Source: Porphyra umbilicalis
Lineage: Eukaryota; Rhodophyta; Bangiophyceae; Bangiales; Bangiaceae
Direction: 5' to 3'
NCBI GenBank assembly: GCA_002049455.2
Contig: KV918784.1
Location: forward strand, 62,001 to 126,000
Length of the DNA stretch: 64,000 bases
Within the stretch, counting starts at the first letter, position 1. The number at the start of each line of letters is the position of its first letter. Below the pieces are notes generated by a model that saw nothing but the letters and a program-made list of their open reading frames with translations, was not told the origin of the DNA and searched no databases. The position numbers were made by a program, and so were the translations under genes. Shown here one piece after another: positions 32,006 through 42,328 of this stretch.

Positions 32006-32783
32006 GGCGCCATGGCGCCACTGGAGGCGTCCAGTGGCGCAGCCCCGGATTCGCGGCAGCGACCTCCGTCGACCTTGCTGCGGGCCGGTGCCGGCCGTGG
32101 ACGGTTGCGCTACTATCCACTTGCTCGGGGCCGGCAATGGGGCGCTGTTGCCTTGGGGGACGGCCGGTTGGGACCGTCCTGGGGCGCTGTGGCGCCACTG
32201 GGGCCGACCAGTGGCGCAGCCGCGGGTTCGCGGCGATCGCCGGACTCGATTTGGCCTAAGTCGATTTTGGGCGATGTCGGCCGGGAGCTGTAGGCCTACA
32301 GCTCCGACGGGTCGAGTCGATTTTGGTGAAGTCGATATCTTTGTGGTCTTGGGCCCGAATCTGGAAGTCTCCAGCTTCGGGCCACGTCGGCCGGTCGGGC
32401 CCGAATCGATTTGGTGCAAGTCGATTTTGGCCGATTTTGGCTAAGGGAGCTGTAGGCCTACAGCTCCGACGGGTCGAGCCGATTTTCGGCAAAGTCCATG
32501 AGATGCGTTTACGCCCGCACTTTGACGGGCCGCCGATGCGCCGGATCGTCTCCGTTCGAGACGCGCCCTAGTGCGTTGCACTCACCTCGACGTCTGCTTC
32601 ACATCGATCGTGATTTTGGTGATTTTGGCGAAGGTCGATTTTGCAGGTGCAACACCTGGAACCTGAGGATCTACTGGGGCATTTTCTCGACTGCGGATGA
32701 TGGCGGGAGATGTCGCACTGGTCGGGACGGGTTGTGACCGCGCTGAGGCGTCGATGGCGCGGACTGTGGGGTGCTGGGGGGAG
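32006..32783 (+). other. Copia 3' untranslated region with paired hairpins and palindromes
   Basis: No coding content. Two hairpins with identical arms GCGCCACTGG / CCAGTGGCGC lie at 32015-32040 and 32192-32217. Two perfect 18-bp palindromes AGCTGTAGGCCTACAGCT lie at 32286-32303 and 32448-32465, each followed by CCGACGGGTCGAG. The phrase TCGATTTTGG and variants recur at least six times. Confidence 0.75.
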
Positions 32784-33182
32784 TGTTGAGGCAGCCCCCC
32801 AAGCCCGCGCAGGTAAGTCGGAGTTACCGCGGACTGCCTGGCTAATTCCAGGAGTTACTTATGCGGTCATCGGCTTGTTTGGCTGTGCCATTGACATGCA
32901 TTGCTGTATGTGTGTGATGTAATTACTTGTACTTGTATCTCGCGGGCAGCTCACTTTGGAGCTGAGCTCGGGGAGATTCTCGTGGGCCCCTCGAGGGGCG
33001 TCGCGATTTGTGGGGTGGTGAGATCATGTACCCTCCAAGGGAGGGAGCACTGCGCTGGCGGGGGGTGCCCCGGCAGGACGTGGCGAGAGAGGCACACGGA
33101 GGGGTTAAGAGCCTGCTGACCTCGCGCCTCAGACCGCTCTCGAGTAAAGCAACGCATCCACCCAACTACCGCTCACTTCACA
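32784..33182 (+). repeat. 3' LTR of the copia element
   Basis: 399-bp partner of 27271-27669, preceded by a purine-rich tract (CTGGGGGGAG) and followed by the second GCTGT target copy at 33183-33187. Confidence 0.95.
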
Positions 33183-33471
33183 GCTGTGGAGCAGAGCAGC
33201 TGTGACTGGGTCCTCAAAGTCTCTCTTGATGCGCACGGAAAAGGGAATGTAAGACACAGTAACGTCCGGCAGTTTGCGAAGAGCCTTCCCTTTGCCAATG
33301 GGTAACTGCCGCGTGGTCACTTCCCGTCTCAGAGGTATAGCAGTGTTCAGCATTTGCTTGCGCAACTGTTGTAAGCGCCATCGCGATGGCCACTTCTCTT
33401 TTGGGCTGAATGAGTTCTCTGCCTCTCGCATAATGCCGTACTGCCGCAGCGTGACACGCGCTCAACCAAAG
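33183..33471 (-). pseudogene. CACTA-like transposase copy A, middle fragment
   Basis: Encodes EKWPSRWRLQQLRKQ and GKGKALRKLPDVTVSYIPFS, then DPVTAALLHS at the copia junction. This is colinear with copy B residues from 38540 to 38790 (EQWPSRWRL, GKGKTMRKLPDVRVGYIPFS, DPVTAALFHD). The next residues of the gene are found on the other side of the copia element (27270 and below: EGDARAG, matching copy B AGDSALG). The fragment is bounded on its other side by the 2.9-kb TIR element. Confidence 0.85.
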
Positions 33472-36393
33472 AGGTATTGCTGTTTGCCCAATTTTGGCCG
33501 ATGCCAAGCGCTACGCAAGCAACAGAGAGACTTTACATTTCAACAATAACTTTTCTGATTTTTGTGTAACTCCCATGACTGCGTCAAAAATTGAGTGTGG
33601 ACGATTTGCTCTCAAAATTGAGATGGACAGATCGGAAGCCCCTGGCTGACGGCGTCGTCGCCGTCGTCACCATCCATAGGCTGTTGGTGCGGTCCTCGGC
33701 GGGGGGGGGGGGGGTTCGGGCGGCGAGGGTGGCGGGGCAGGTGCTATGAAAGCCCGCCCCGCCGCCGCACCCGACGTGCGGCGGCCAGCGCGGCAGTGGC
33801 GGCGGCGCGATCGCTGCCGCGCCGCCACCGCCGCAAATCAGGTCGGCGGCGCGGCGGCGGTGCGGCAGCGCGGCGGCGGCGGCGCGGTGGCGGCGGCAGG
33901 GTGGCGGCGGCAAGGCGGCGGCGGCGAGGCGGCGGCGCGGCGGCGCTGCAAGGCCGTTAGTGCGTGAGGGCTGTCGGTGCGGTCGTCGTCAGAGGGGGAG
34001 GGGGTTTCGGTCAGCGGCGGCGGCGGGGCGGGTGCTGTAAAAGCCCGCCCCGCCGCCGCACAGGACGCGTGGTGGCCGCCGCGGCGTTGGCGGCGGTGCG
34101 ATCGCCGCCGCCGCCGCAGATCAGGGCAGCGGCGCGGCGGCGGTGCGGCGGCGGGGCGGCCGCGGCATGGCGGCGGCAGCACGGCGGCGGCGCGGCGGCG
34201 CGGGGGTGAATGTTGTGCGTGGGGCCTGTCGTTGCGGTCGTCGGCGTGGGGGTGGGTGTTTCCGGGCGGCGGTGGCGGCGGGGTGGGTGCTGAAAAAGCC
34301 CGCCCCGCCGCCGCACCCTTATGCGGCAGCCCCTACGGCCGCGGCGGTGGCATGATCGTTGCCGCGCCGCTGCCGCCACACGCCAGGTCGGCCGCGGCGG
34401 CGGTGCGGCGGCGTGACGGCGGCGGCAAGACGGCGGCAGCAAGGTGGCGGCGCGGCGACAAGCGGGTGAATTCGGTGCGTGAAGGCTGTCGGTGCGGTCG
34501 TCAACGTGGGGGCGGGGGTTTCCGGGCGGCGTCGGCGGCGGGGTGGGTGCTGAAGAAGCCCGCCCCGCCGCAGCCCCAAGATGCGGCGGTTGTCGTCTTG
34601 ATGGCGGTGGCGCGATGGTTGCCACACCGTCGTCGCAGCATGCCTGGTCGGCGACGCGGCGGCGGTGCGGCTGCGTGGCGGCGGCGGCAAGTCGGCCCTA
34701 GCAAGGTGGCGGCGCGGCGGTGCGGGGATGAATTTGATGCGTGGGGGCTGTCGGTGCGGTCGTCGGCGAGGGGGGGGGGGCTTCGGGTGGCGGCGGCGGT
34801 GGGGCGGGTGCCGAAAAAGCCCGCCCGCCGCCGCACCCGCATGCGGCGGTCCCCACCGCCGCGACGGCGGCAGGATCGTTGCCGCGCCGCCGCCTCCGCA
34901 CGCCAGGGCGGCGGCGCGGCGGCGTTGCGGCGGCGCGGCGGCGGCGGCGGCAAGGCCGTGGCGCGGCGGCGCGGGGGGGTGTCGGTGGACCGGGGCTGCT
35001 CGTGCGGTCATCGGCGGCGTGGGGTGGCTTCCGGGCTGCTACGGCGGCAGGACGGGTGTTGTAAAAGCCTGCCCCGGCGCCGCCCCCCACTTGCGGCGGC
35101 CGTCGCAGCGATGCCAGCAGCGCGATTGTTGCCGCGCCATCGCCGCCGCACATCAAGTCGGCGGCGCGGCGGCGGTGCGGCGGCGCGGTGGTGGCGAAAA
35201 GGTTGAAGTGGCAAACCGGCGGCGCGGCAACGCGGGGGGGCTCTTTGTGCGCGTGGGCTGCTGGTGCGGTCGTCGGCGGTGGGGGGGGGGCTTCCGAGCG
35301 GCGGCGGCGGCGAAGCGGGTGCTGAAAATGCCTGCCCCGCCGCCGCACCCGCATGCGGCGGCCGCCGCCGCTGCGGTGGCGGTGCTATCGTCTTTGCGCT
35401 GCCGCCGCCCCGCACCAGGTTTGCGTCGCCGCGGCGGTGCGGCGGCGCAGCGGCGGCGGCGCAGCGGCGGTGGAAAGGTGGCGACACGGCCGCGCGGGGG
35501 CGCTGTGTATTACCGGCGGCTGATGGTGCTGTCGTTGGCAGGGCGAGGCCGTTGCTGCACGCGGGCTGTAGCGGCGCTGCCGTCGGTGCCGCCGCCGAGG
35601 TGGTTGGCGACGCAGCGGCGCGGCGGCGCGAGGGTTTGTCAAGCGTGCTGGGTTATGGTTCTCTCTGTCCGGAAGCTTACAAATGAGGACCATCTTTGTT
35701 TTGACGGGATATAGAGGTTTTAAAAACGCACAACCATCTTCAAGAGGCGCCGACGTGTCTCCAGGGACTTAAAGAACCACGACGCTGCAGGGGTTGGGCT
35801 CAACAGATGGCGGTGGGTGGTTTGGGAGCAGATACTGAGGGGGTGGTGGCGGGGTCGCCGAGAAGTGGTGCATTATGCAAGGCACCGTTGGCAAGACGCA
35901 GCGGCCAAGCCGTCGACGAGAGCGATCACTGGCAGGACGCCGAGCTGTGCTCAGGCTGTCCCGCACATGCAGGCGCCTGCCGTCAGATTCTCTGCACTCC
36001 GAGTCGCTTCGAAGCCGCAGTCACTCAATTTGTTGCAACCCGGGCCAGTGCTGACTCCGTTTGGGAGCGAGGTCACAGAAGCTTGCGCATCTCACATCTG
36101 AGCCTGTTCGTGACACCCTCATTGGGAATGACATTGACCAGGTCAAGGAATGCATCTCAGACAAATGCGCACCAAGCAGGACAGCTGTGCTAATGACGTG
36201 CCAGCGGCAGCTGGTGCTCATGAAAATATTCTGAAAAATACGGCCGATCCTGACTTTGAACCAATCAGACGAGCCTGATACTGGCTTGCACGAGCATCTT
36301 GAACAGAAAAGCTCATGCAATTGTGAACTGGACAATTGGTCGACACGCCGACGAAGCGCTTGGCATCGGCCAAAATTGTGCAAACAGCAATAC
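33472..36393. mobile_element. 2.9-kb non-autonomous TIR element carrying a GC-hairpin satellite
   Basis: The ends are 43-bp inverted repeats (33473-33515 and 36352-36394) with two mismatches; they start GGTATTGCTGTTTGC and include TTTTGGCCGATGCCAAGCGC. The flanks are a 5-6 bp duplication (CCAAAG at 33466-33471 and 36394-36399). It interrupts the transposase gene of copy A between the N-terminal and middle fragments, and the gene is colinear with copy B on both sides apart from a few residues at the junction. The interior has no transposase. Most of it is a satellite array (about 33690-35650) plus 600 bases of unassigned sequence. The superfamily is uncertain from the duplication length. Confidence 0.75.
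33690..35650 (+). repeat. GC-hairpin satellite array 1 (about 7 units of 250-290 bp)
   Basis: The core GCGGGTGCTG(T/A)AAAAGCCCGC recurs at about 33752, 34043, 34298, 34558, 34819, 35067 and 35330 (position of GCCCGCC). In the best units the arms CGGCGGCGGGGCGGG / CCCGCCCCGCCGCCG form a 15-bp perfect stem around an 11-base loop. The remainder of each unit is imperfect GGC/GCC repeat plus a short less GC-rich segment (GTGCGGTCGTCGG). Long reading frames through it are artefacts of the GC-rich repeats. Confidence 0.85.
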
Positions 36394-36399
36394 CCAAAG

Positions 36400-36722
36400 C
36401 AGAGAAACTCCCGGCGAGACGCAAATTGCCCGACTGGTCGTTCCTCTTCACTGGAGATGTCTGTATCGTCAGAGGGGCATCCTTCAGGCTCAGATTCTGA
36501 AGACGTGACTACATCTTGGTGGTCCTCTAGAGCGGGTGCTGGTGACGGCCTTCCTGACAGCAGGCCCAGGTTTTGCGTCACACCACTATTTCCAGACTCC
36601 TGCATAGGCACTGCTCTCGAACCTGTCGTAGAGGTGGCCTGCTGCGACTGCAAATGCATGAGGTCCCCATCGGCAAGATCGAAGTAGGCGGAGCCTCGAG
36701 GCCCCCGCCTGCGACGCTTCAT
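36400..36722 (-). pseudogene. CACTA-like transposase copy A, N-terminal fragment
   Basis: The ATG at 36722 begins MKRRRRGPRGSAYFDLADGD, matching copy B (RKRRKRGPRAASYFRFEEDD). A variable Ser/Glu-rich stretch follows, then EFLCFG, matching copy B ELYCYG, at the junction with the 2.9-kb TIR element. The basic N-terminus is probably a nuclear localisation or DNA-contact segment. Confidence 0.75.
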
Positions 36723-38102
36723 TGCCGGTTGGGGGCCAGAAACAGGGCAGCAAGCTGAGCTTCCAATTCACTCAATAGGGAGCTATGACGAAGCGGGGAG
36801 ACCCAAGCAGACTCGATTCGGATATGACCAGTCCAGGAACGATTGGAATCGCGCTTCTGTACCCACTACGAGCAGCCCTTGACAGAAGACGTCCCCGCGC
36901 ACATCATCCGAGGTGTGGCCTGGCAAGAGCGTAAAACCGCCCTGCCGCGTGTGCTCGATGCACACGAGGTTCTGATTCGTTAAACTCTACTGAATCCAGA
37001 AGCTGGCAGCATGCTTGAGCTCGCGAACCGTCCATGCAGCGTCCTACACGGCCGTGTGACGAACAATCCCAGAACTGGGACGAGTGTCGCCCTCAGAAAC
37101 GACCGACGGAAGATCTCACAGATCATCCCAATGGTACTCTGCTGTAATGCTCTTCGTTTGATCGCACGGACTATCCACGGAGCAGTCCGCTTCTGATCCC
37201 AGGACATTGCGTAAGATCATCCCAAAAAAAATGACTGAAGTCGCTCTGAGAGAGTTCCAAGTAATTTCCGGAAGAAACAACGTGCGCCAATCTCACGACG
37301 ATCCTGGCATCAGATCAGGAGCATCTGTGGAAGAATTCGAGGGACTCCCTCCTACCGATCCCTCAATCGATGTGCGATAATTCGAAGGATCGTTCAAAGC
37401 TGTGTGCAGGATTGATTTGGATGCAAGAAACAGACAGACCTCTGGAAGCCTCTGCGGACCATCTGAATCAAGTACCAGGATTAAATGAGGAAGAGGTCGC
37501 AAATCGCTCTGCAGCCAAGCGGGTGGCCTCGAAGATTAACCTGGAACGGGTGTGAGTTGATAATGCTGAGTCATCCTGGCTGTCTTTGAGGCTGTCTTCA
37601 GATGATCCTTAAGTTGCTTGTGGAACAGTGTGGAAGACATAATCACGCAATATTACTGGGCTGCTGACAGAGTTGGATGGCGTTCATCTCTAGAATTGTT
37701 TGATGGACTGTCCTGCGGATCGTTGTTGATCACGTTTTTGGTTTGTCCGCCAGGCAATTCCCAGAACAGACCCTGTCTCCTGTCTGAGGAAATCCAACAG
37801 ATTTTCTGAGAGGGGAACACCAGGGCGATCCAAGGGATGCTCGTTGCGCGTATGTTGACGAAGGTCCCCAGGTCAAGTGCGCTGCTGCATTCGGGGCATG
37901 GAATAGGTGCTCGAGCACGGGCGCCACCATTCTTCGGGCACGCGGTCTACTTCAAGCGGGTACTACCTCGCTTTCCTGCAGCTCGCTGCGAGGTGCACGC
38001 GGCACAGCGGGGAGCGAAGTCACCTCGAACGCCTCGTCCCCTCGCGGGATAGCAGAGGAGCTGCGGCACGTCACATCTGTAGCTCTGCCCTGAGCTTCAG
38101 TC
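36723..38102. other. Head-to-head spacer between transposon copies A and B
   Basis: About 1.4 kb between divergent transposase starts. It has moderate GC and no convincing gene. It should contain the promoters and the abutting termini of the two copies, but no clear terminal inverted repeat was recognised by eye. Confidence 0.4.
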
Positions 38103-40991
38103 ATGACGAGCCGCAAACGTCGTAAGCGCGGGCCCCGAGCGGCCTCGTACTTCCGATTCGAGGAGGATGACATGCTCCCTGTTCCGCGCTCACTCCGCCC
38201 AGAGAACGCTGCCTCGCACCCTATTGGGTCTGCCCGCCAAAGTGGCGCCCAATCCTCGCGCACGGCACCGGCGGCTGGAATTCAGGCGCCAGAGGCTGTA
38301 CAGAGCGGTCGGCGGGAATCGGTGGGGTATCCTGCTGACAGCCCCGCTGCCAAACCTCTGTCAAACTCAGATGAGGGTGACGCGGTGAACATGGAGATGG
38401 TCTTTTCCAGCAGCTCAGAAATTGACTGGTGCGGCCTGACCGACCAAGAAGACGTAGAAGGCATTTTCAAATCTAGTCAAGAGCTATATTGCTACGGCTA
38501 TCTCTTTTGCAAGGGCCGCCTCACGGTGCGGCAGTACGACAGGATGCGTGAGGTGGAGAACGCCCTGTGCGCGACCGAGCAGTGGCCATCGAGATGGCGT
38601 CTGGGCAAGATCCACGCCGCTCTGTTGGAGCGGGCAGCTCCCGTGCGCTGGCAGCGAACAAGCAGGACCATGCCTGTCGGGAAGGGAAAGACAATGCGAA
38701 AGCTGCCGGACGTTCGAGTCGGCTACATCCCTTTTTCTGCTCACGTCGTCAAAGACTTTGCAGACCCTGTCACTGCAGCTCTGTTTCATGACGCCGGGGA
38801 CTCAGCGCTCGGCTCCGCAGAAAGACCGGAAGAATGTTTTCAGACCCTGGCGGCTCGAGATCCGTCGCACTTCAACTTTCGTAGTGGTTTCCGCCTCAAC
38901 GGCGACTTGTACAAAGTCGGGTGCACCATGACGCTGTGTATGTCGGCAGTCGAACACATGGAGGCGCACCTAGTGAGCACAGGTATTGCTGCTGTCGGCG
39001 AAGTTACTCTGTCAGAAGCGATGTAAGCCATACCGACGTCTGTTTGGGTGGGAGACTTCACTGCCTTCTTGTCGCTTCTCGGTCACCGCCTTCAATAAAG
39101 GCCTGCATTTCTAGCGATGGTTCGTGCACCATACGCTATATTCGAGATGGTGCAGGGTACATCCAGTGTGTGATTGCCGAAACCGACGCTGTGGCACGGA
39201 GCTGGCTAGAACTGTGCTCGGCTACGGCAATCACGCTGAGTTCGTCTCCGATAGAAGTCGCTGAAAAAATGTCGACGAAGGACCCACACGTCGTCTACGC
39301 TACATGATTTGCGGACGAGTACGGAGTTTTACAGCGTCGCAGAGGAGACATAGAGGGGCGCTACGGGTCGTACACCTTCTTTTTTCTGAAGGATAGACAG
39401 TATTCTGTTCGCCCTCTGTGTTACCTTTCACCTGGGGCGGACGCTCGGCCACTCGTGCTGCAAATTGTGGAGGATCTCCTGATGCTTTCGACAACAGAAG
39501 TCGTTGTTCATGATGCCTTTTCCAAGCAGAATGTAACCGTGCACGTGTATCTGTGCATCGGCCTTTTTGACTTTCCCATGGCTGCAAAGTGTTCCAACAC
39601 TATTGGAGCGCCTGGTGTGCAACACTGTACAATCTGCGACACTGTCAGCCAGAAGACAAGCAGTGTGCGACAGGACCGCGCGATGAATAGCGCTCAAGTT
39701 TTTGATGAGCGGAACGTGAGGTACGCTCGCATTCAAGAGCGTACAGAAGTGATTGAGTCAACCATCGACCGCTACTTGATGTCGTCCGATGCGGCTAAGA
39801 AGGTTGCTCTCAACGCGAATGGCATATCAAGAAATGTGGGCAATTTTGCGAGACTGCTTGCTGGCGCTCGAGGTCCCGGGTTGTTCGATGTTCACGAGCA
39901 CGTTATATCAGCCCCATCACATCTCCTCCTGCATGAACTTGCTCCCCGGCTTCTGGACTCGACGTTTACGTCCCTCTCATTCGCCCAGAGAGATCTGTTC
40001 CTGGAGCGTATGCGAGCAGCTGCGACGCACGTGCCCTCAAACACCGTCTCGATTGCCTTTGAGCCGGAAAAGATGGGTGGCACATCGTTCTTAATGGCCA
40101 ACTATGTCGTGCTCCTGAACATCGCGCCTACTGTTCTAGATGGGATCGTTTTCAGAGCTACGGCTGCGCCAGAAAATCTTATCACGTTAGTGGCACTGTC
40201 ATCTTTGAGGGGCTTTGTCAAAACGCTGTATTATAGGCCTACACGGGACGCTGATGGAGACATACTAGCGACTCACTCAGGCAAGTGCGACAGACCTGTC
40301 GTCCACAGATTACTTGAGCTGCTGTATCGCACGCTGCCGATCGTACAGCTGAGTTCTGCACTGTGCGAGCATTTATTTGAGAAGTTCCATCAGCACTCCA
40401 AGCGAGAACTTCTTCTCAGCAATGACAAAGATCCAGCCGCGTTCTCCAAGCTGCGGTGGAGAGAGGTTGACGTGCTCGAAAGGTTTCTGAGAGATGCAGC
40501 GGCCAATGACGTTCCTGCCGAGTTGCTGAACAATAGAGACGGGTCACACTTGAAGATGGTGCAGCATCACATGAAAGGGGCCCGTTCGGTGCCGCCGCGT
40601 CCGGCACACAGCGGATGGGTCGTCCGCAAGAAGGGTGAATGCAAACTATGTAGGCTTCCAGGGCCCACCGACACTCGCGAAGTCCGGGGATGTCGTGCAG
40701 TTTTGGCGGATGGCGCGCTCTGGTTGCCGTCTCAGGCTCAAATGGGGAAGCACGGTTGGTGTGCTCGAACGTTTCTCCCGTACGCGCGTTGTTGTCCGCA
40801 ACGGGGCAGTTAACGAGCCGAGCATTTTCATGGATCACTTTCTGGTGCGAGGCATTGCAACCGTGGAAGGTGTCATTCAGCGTGTCTGCCAACTGTGGGT
40901 GCGGCTTGCTGACCAAGCAGCCAGCTGTGTGGGTCAACCCAATGAAGTAGTGCTAGAGGAGCCCAATGAGCTTGTTATACTGGTTTCATAG
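38103..40991 (+). pseudogene. CACTA-like transposase copy B
   Basis: The ATG at 38103 starts MTSRKRRKRGPRAASYFRFE. The N-terminal half (to 39023) is open. At 39024 a GTAAGC donor-like site and a CTAG at 39111-39114 could remove 91 bases and restore the frame (LSEA then DGSCTIRY). However, the same 91 bases align to coding sequence in copy A, so decay is as likely. The catalytic half runs 39115-40813 with one TGA (39305-39307) just before the first catalytic Asp motif (FADEYGVLQRRRGD). It contains LCIGLFDFPMAAKCSN, CTICD, RGPGLFDVHEHVISAPSH and FEPEKMGGTSF. The C-terminus changes frame near 40620-40680 and ends at 40991 with a beta-rich segment (GSTVGVLERFSRTRVVV). Identity to copy A is moderate, so the two copies are not recent duplicates. 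Confidence 0.75.
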
Positions 40992-41267
40992 CACGTCAAG
41001 CAGGTCGCGCTGGTCCTGCCGAGCCAGTCAAAGATTTTTTTGTTTCAGAAGAAGTCGGGCTTTCCGTTAAAGTGTGGGTAGGAATGTTCGTCAGGCAGGT
41101 CTTCCCTATAAGAGATCGTGAGGGAAAAAAAGCATGGGGCATATACATCATAATGAACAACAGCAATGAAAGTGAGCTGTGAAAGACCCGCAAAAGCAGA
41201 AAGCTCTAACGAAGGGCAACAGAAAAACGGGAAGCTGAGAAAGAAATAAGAGTGCGACGTGCAAAAG

Positions 41268-41705
41268 TCAATGGCGGACAGTCCTCAGCAGGCGGCGCAA
41301 CTTGGCGACCAGATCTCTCACCTGTGAGGTGGAGTGGCGCCACAACACCATTGGCTTGTGCAAACCGTCCAAAGGCCGGTCGGGCTTTCTCTCCTCCTGT
41401 ATGCTGTGCCAGCAGCGATACGTGCTCTCGGCACAGCGCCAGCAGCACAGAGGCGCCTCGTCTGGAGCGCCTCCAAAGAACGATATGCACGTCGGGCAGA
41501 CTACTACAGACAGCCAGTAGACAGCGTAGCACGTTGAACACGTGTACTCATCTCCAGAGAGGGCCACGCGCAGTCCGTCACTGACATCTGCCTCCCGGAC
41601 CGTGTCCGCCGCCAAGAAGACCTTCACCTCCGGGCTGACGCTATCGATTACCGTCGTCTCGCAGCCTGCCCCTTTTCCGCTGACGAAGCGGTCGTTCTCT
41701 AGCAA
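41268..41705 (-). pseudogene. C-terminal remnant of the transposon JmjC gene (copy B)
   Basis: A 145-codon frame aligns with the last 140 residues of the 18536-24403 protein: CSTC, SVVVCPTC and APLCCWRCAESTY match CPHC, SLVVCPAC and TPICCWRCAPTKY, so the zinc ribbon is preserved. It is convergent with transposase copy B, as in copy A. No JmjC domain remains upstream; beyond about 41720 similarity stops. Confidence 0.75.
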
Positions 41706-42328
41706 GTACTTCTCTGTGGCTTATGTGCTAAAACCTCTCGGCCGGTGGACAGCAGCCACAGTCTCTACTATTTCGGTGTGTTCTGTCACGTGACGTAACA
41801 CTCAAGTGGGTTGACCCTCAGGTGCCTAAATCGAGGTGGACCTCCGACCTGCACATCAGTGGACCGAGAGACACAAGGTTCCAATTAACGATGGATCGAG
41901 GCACCGATTTTGCTCGACTTGACCAAGTCCGTGGGGAAATACTGCAGCCCGCGAGGAGAGTGGCGAGCGTGTCCGTTCACAGCTTACGGCGAAGGCGTGT
42001 CCCTTGATCTCGCGTTGCGGTGCCGTGAAGCAGCCGTTGGTTGCCAAATCACGAGTCGACGCCCTGCCGCAGCAGGCCATGCCAGAGCCATGCCAGACAT
42101 GCAATAGTGCCGAGAGGTACCGGTGGCTAGGCAACTGACGCGTACAATGGACCAGTTTGACTGGCACTAGGGGGGCATGGTAGTGGGAGGGCCAATTTGA
42201 CCTGCAGCGCAGACCCTCCGACACAGGTTTCTTGCGCCTTGCCCCTCTTCTACTCTTGGTGATCACTGTTTACAAACTCTCCGCTGTGGAGCCGACACCG
42301 CACCTCTGCATCCCCAATCCGACGTACC
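41706..42328. other. Non-coding spacer right of copy B
   Basis: About 620 bases with no convincing frame. It presumably contains the truncation breakpoint of copy B. Nothing else is recognised. Confidence 0.35.

Larger units (their letters stand above)
27271..33182 (+). mobile_element. Ty1/copia LTR retrotransposon
   Basis: A 5.9-kb element with 399-bp LTRs at both ends (TGTTGAGG...TTCACA) and a perfect 5-bp target duplication GCTGT (27266-27270 and 33183-33187). The internal part has gag and protease, then integrase, reverse transcriptase and RNase H in copia order, on the + strand, followed by about 780 bases of non-coding sequence and a G-rich polypurine tract just before the 3' LTR. The two LTRs differ at about two of 399 positions by eye, so the insertion is recent. 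It looks nearly whole, with about one break. It sits inside the transposase gene of the CACTA-like copy A. Confidence 0.95.
18536..36722. mobile_element. CACTA-like DNA transposon copy A, JmjC-bearing (core)
   Basis: The core consists of a JmjC-domain gene (+, 18536-24403) convergent with a DDE transposase gene (-, N-terminus at 36722, C-terminus at about 24902). The same gene pair in the same relative order occurs in copy B (38103-41705). The transposase gene is split by a copia element and a 2.9-kb TIR element, each with matching target duplications. Without those two insertions the core would be about 9.3 kb. Terminal repeats were not identified, so the true ends are unknown, and the gene at 15963-17889 might also be inside. 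Confidence 0.65.
38103..41705. mobile_element. CACTA-like DNA transposon copy B, truncated
   Basis: A transposase gene on + (38103 to about 40991) is followed convergently by a C-terminal remnant of the JmjC gene on - (41268-41705). The order is the same as in copy A. The bulk of the JmjC gene and the far end are missing. Confidence 0.65.

Noticed and set aside
33129-33431. A single - strand 100-codon frame as a separate gene
   Set aside because: It is the middle of the interrupted transposase running into the copia LTR; the last residues are LTR sequence.
33690-35650. CRISPR-like array
   Set aside because: The units are about 250 bp of near-identical GC-rich satellite with no short repeat/unique spacer pattern, in a eukaryotic context.
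33977-35714. Frames of 350-410 codons inside the nested TIR element
   Set aside because: Same satellite artefact as at 59-62 kb; no unit keeps a conserved peptide.
18536-40991. UGA as a sense codon in this genome
   Set aside because: The in-frame TGAs are confined to transposon genes that also contain TAG stops and insertions, while apparently intact genes such as the Harbinger transposase have none.
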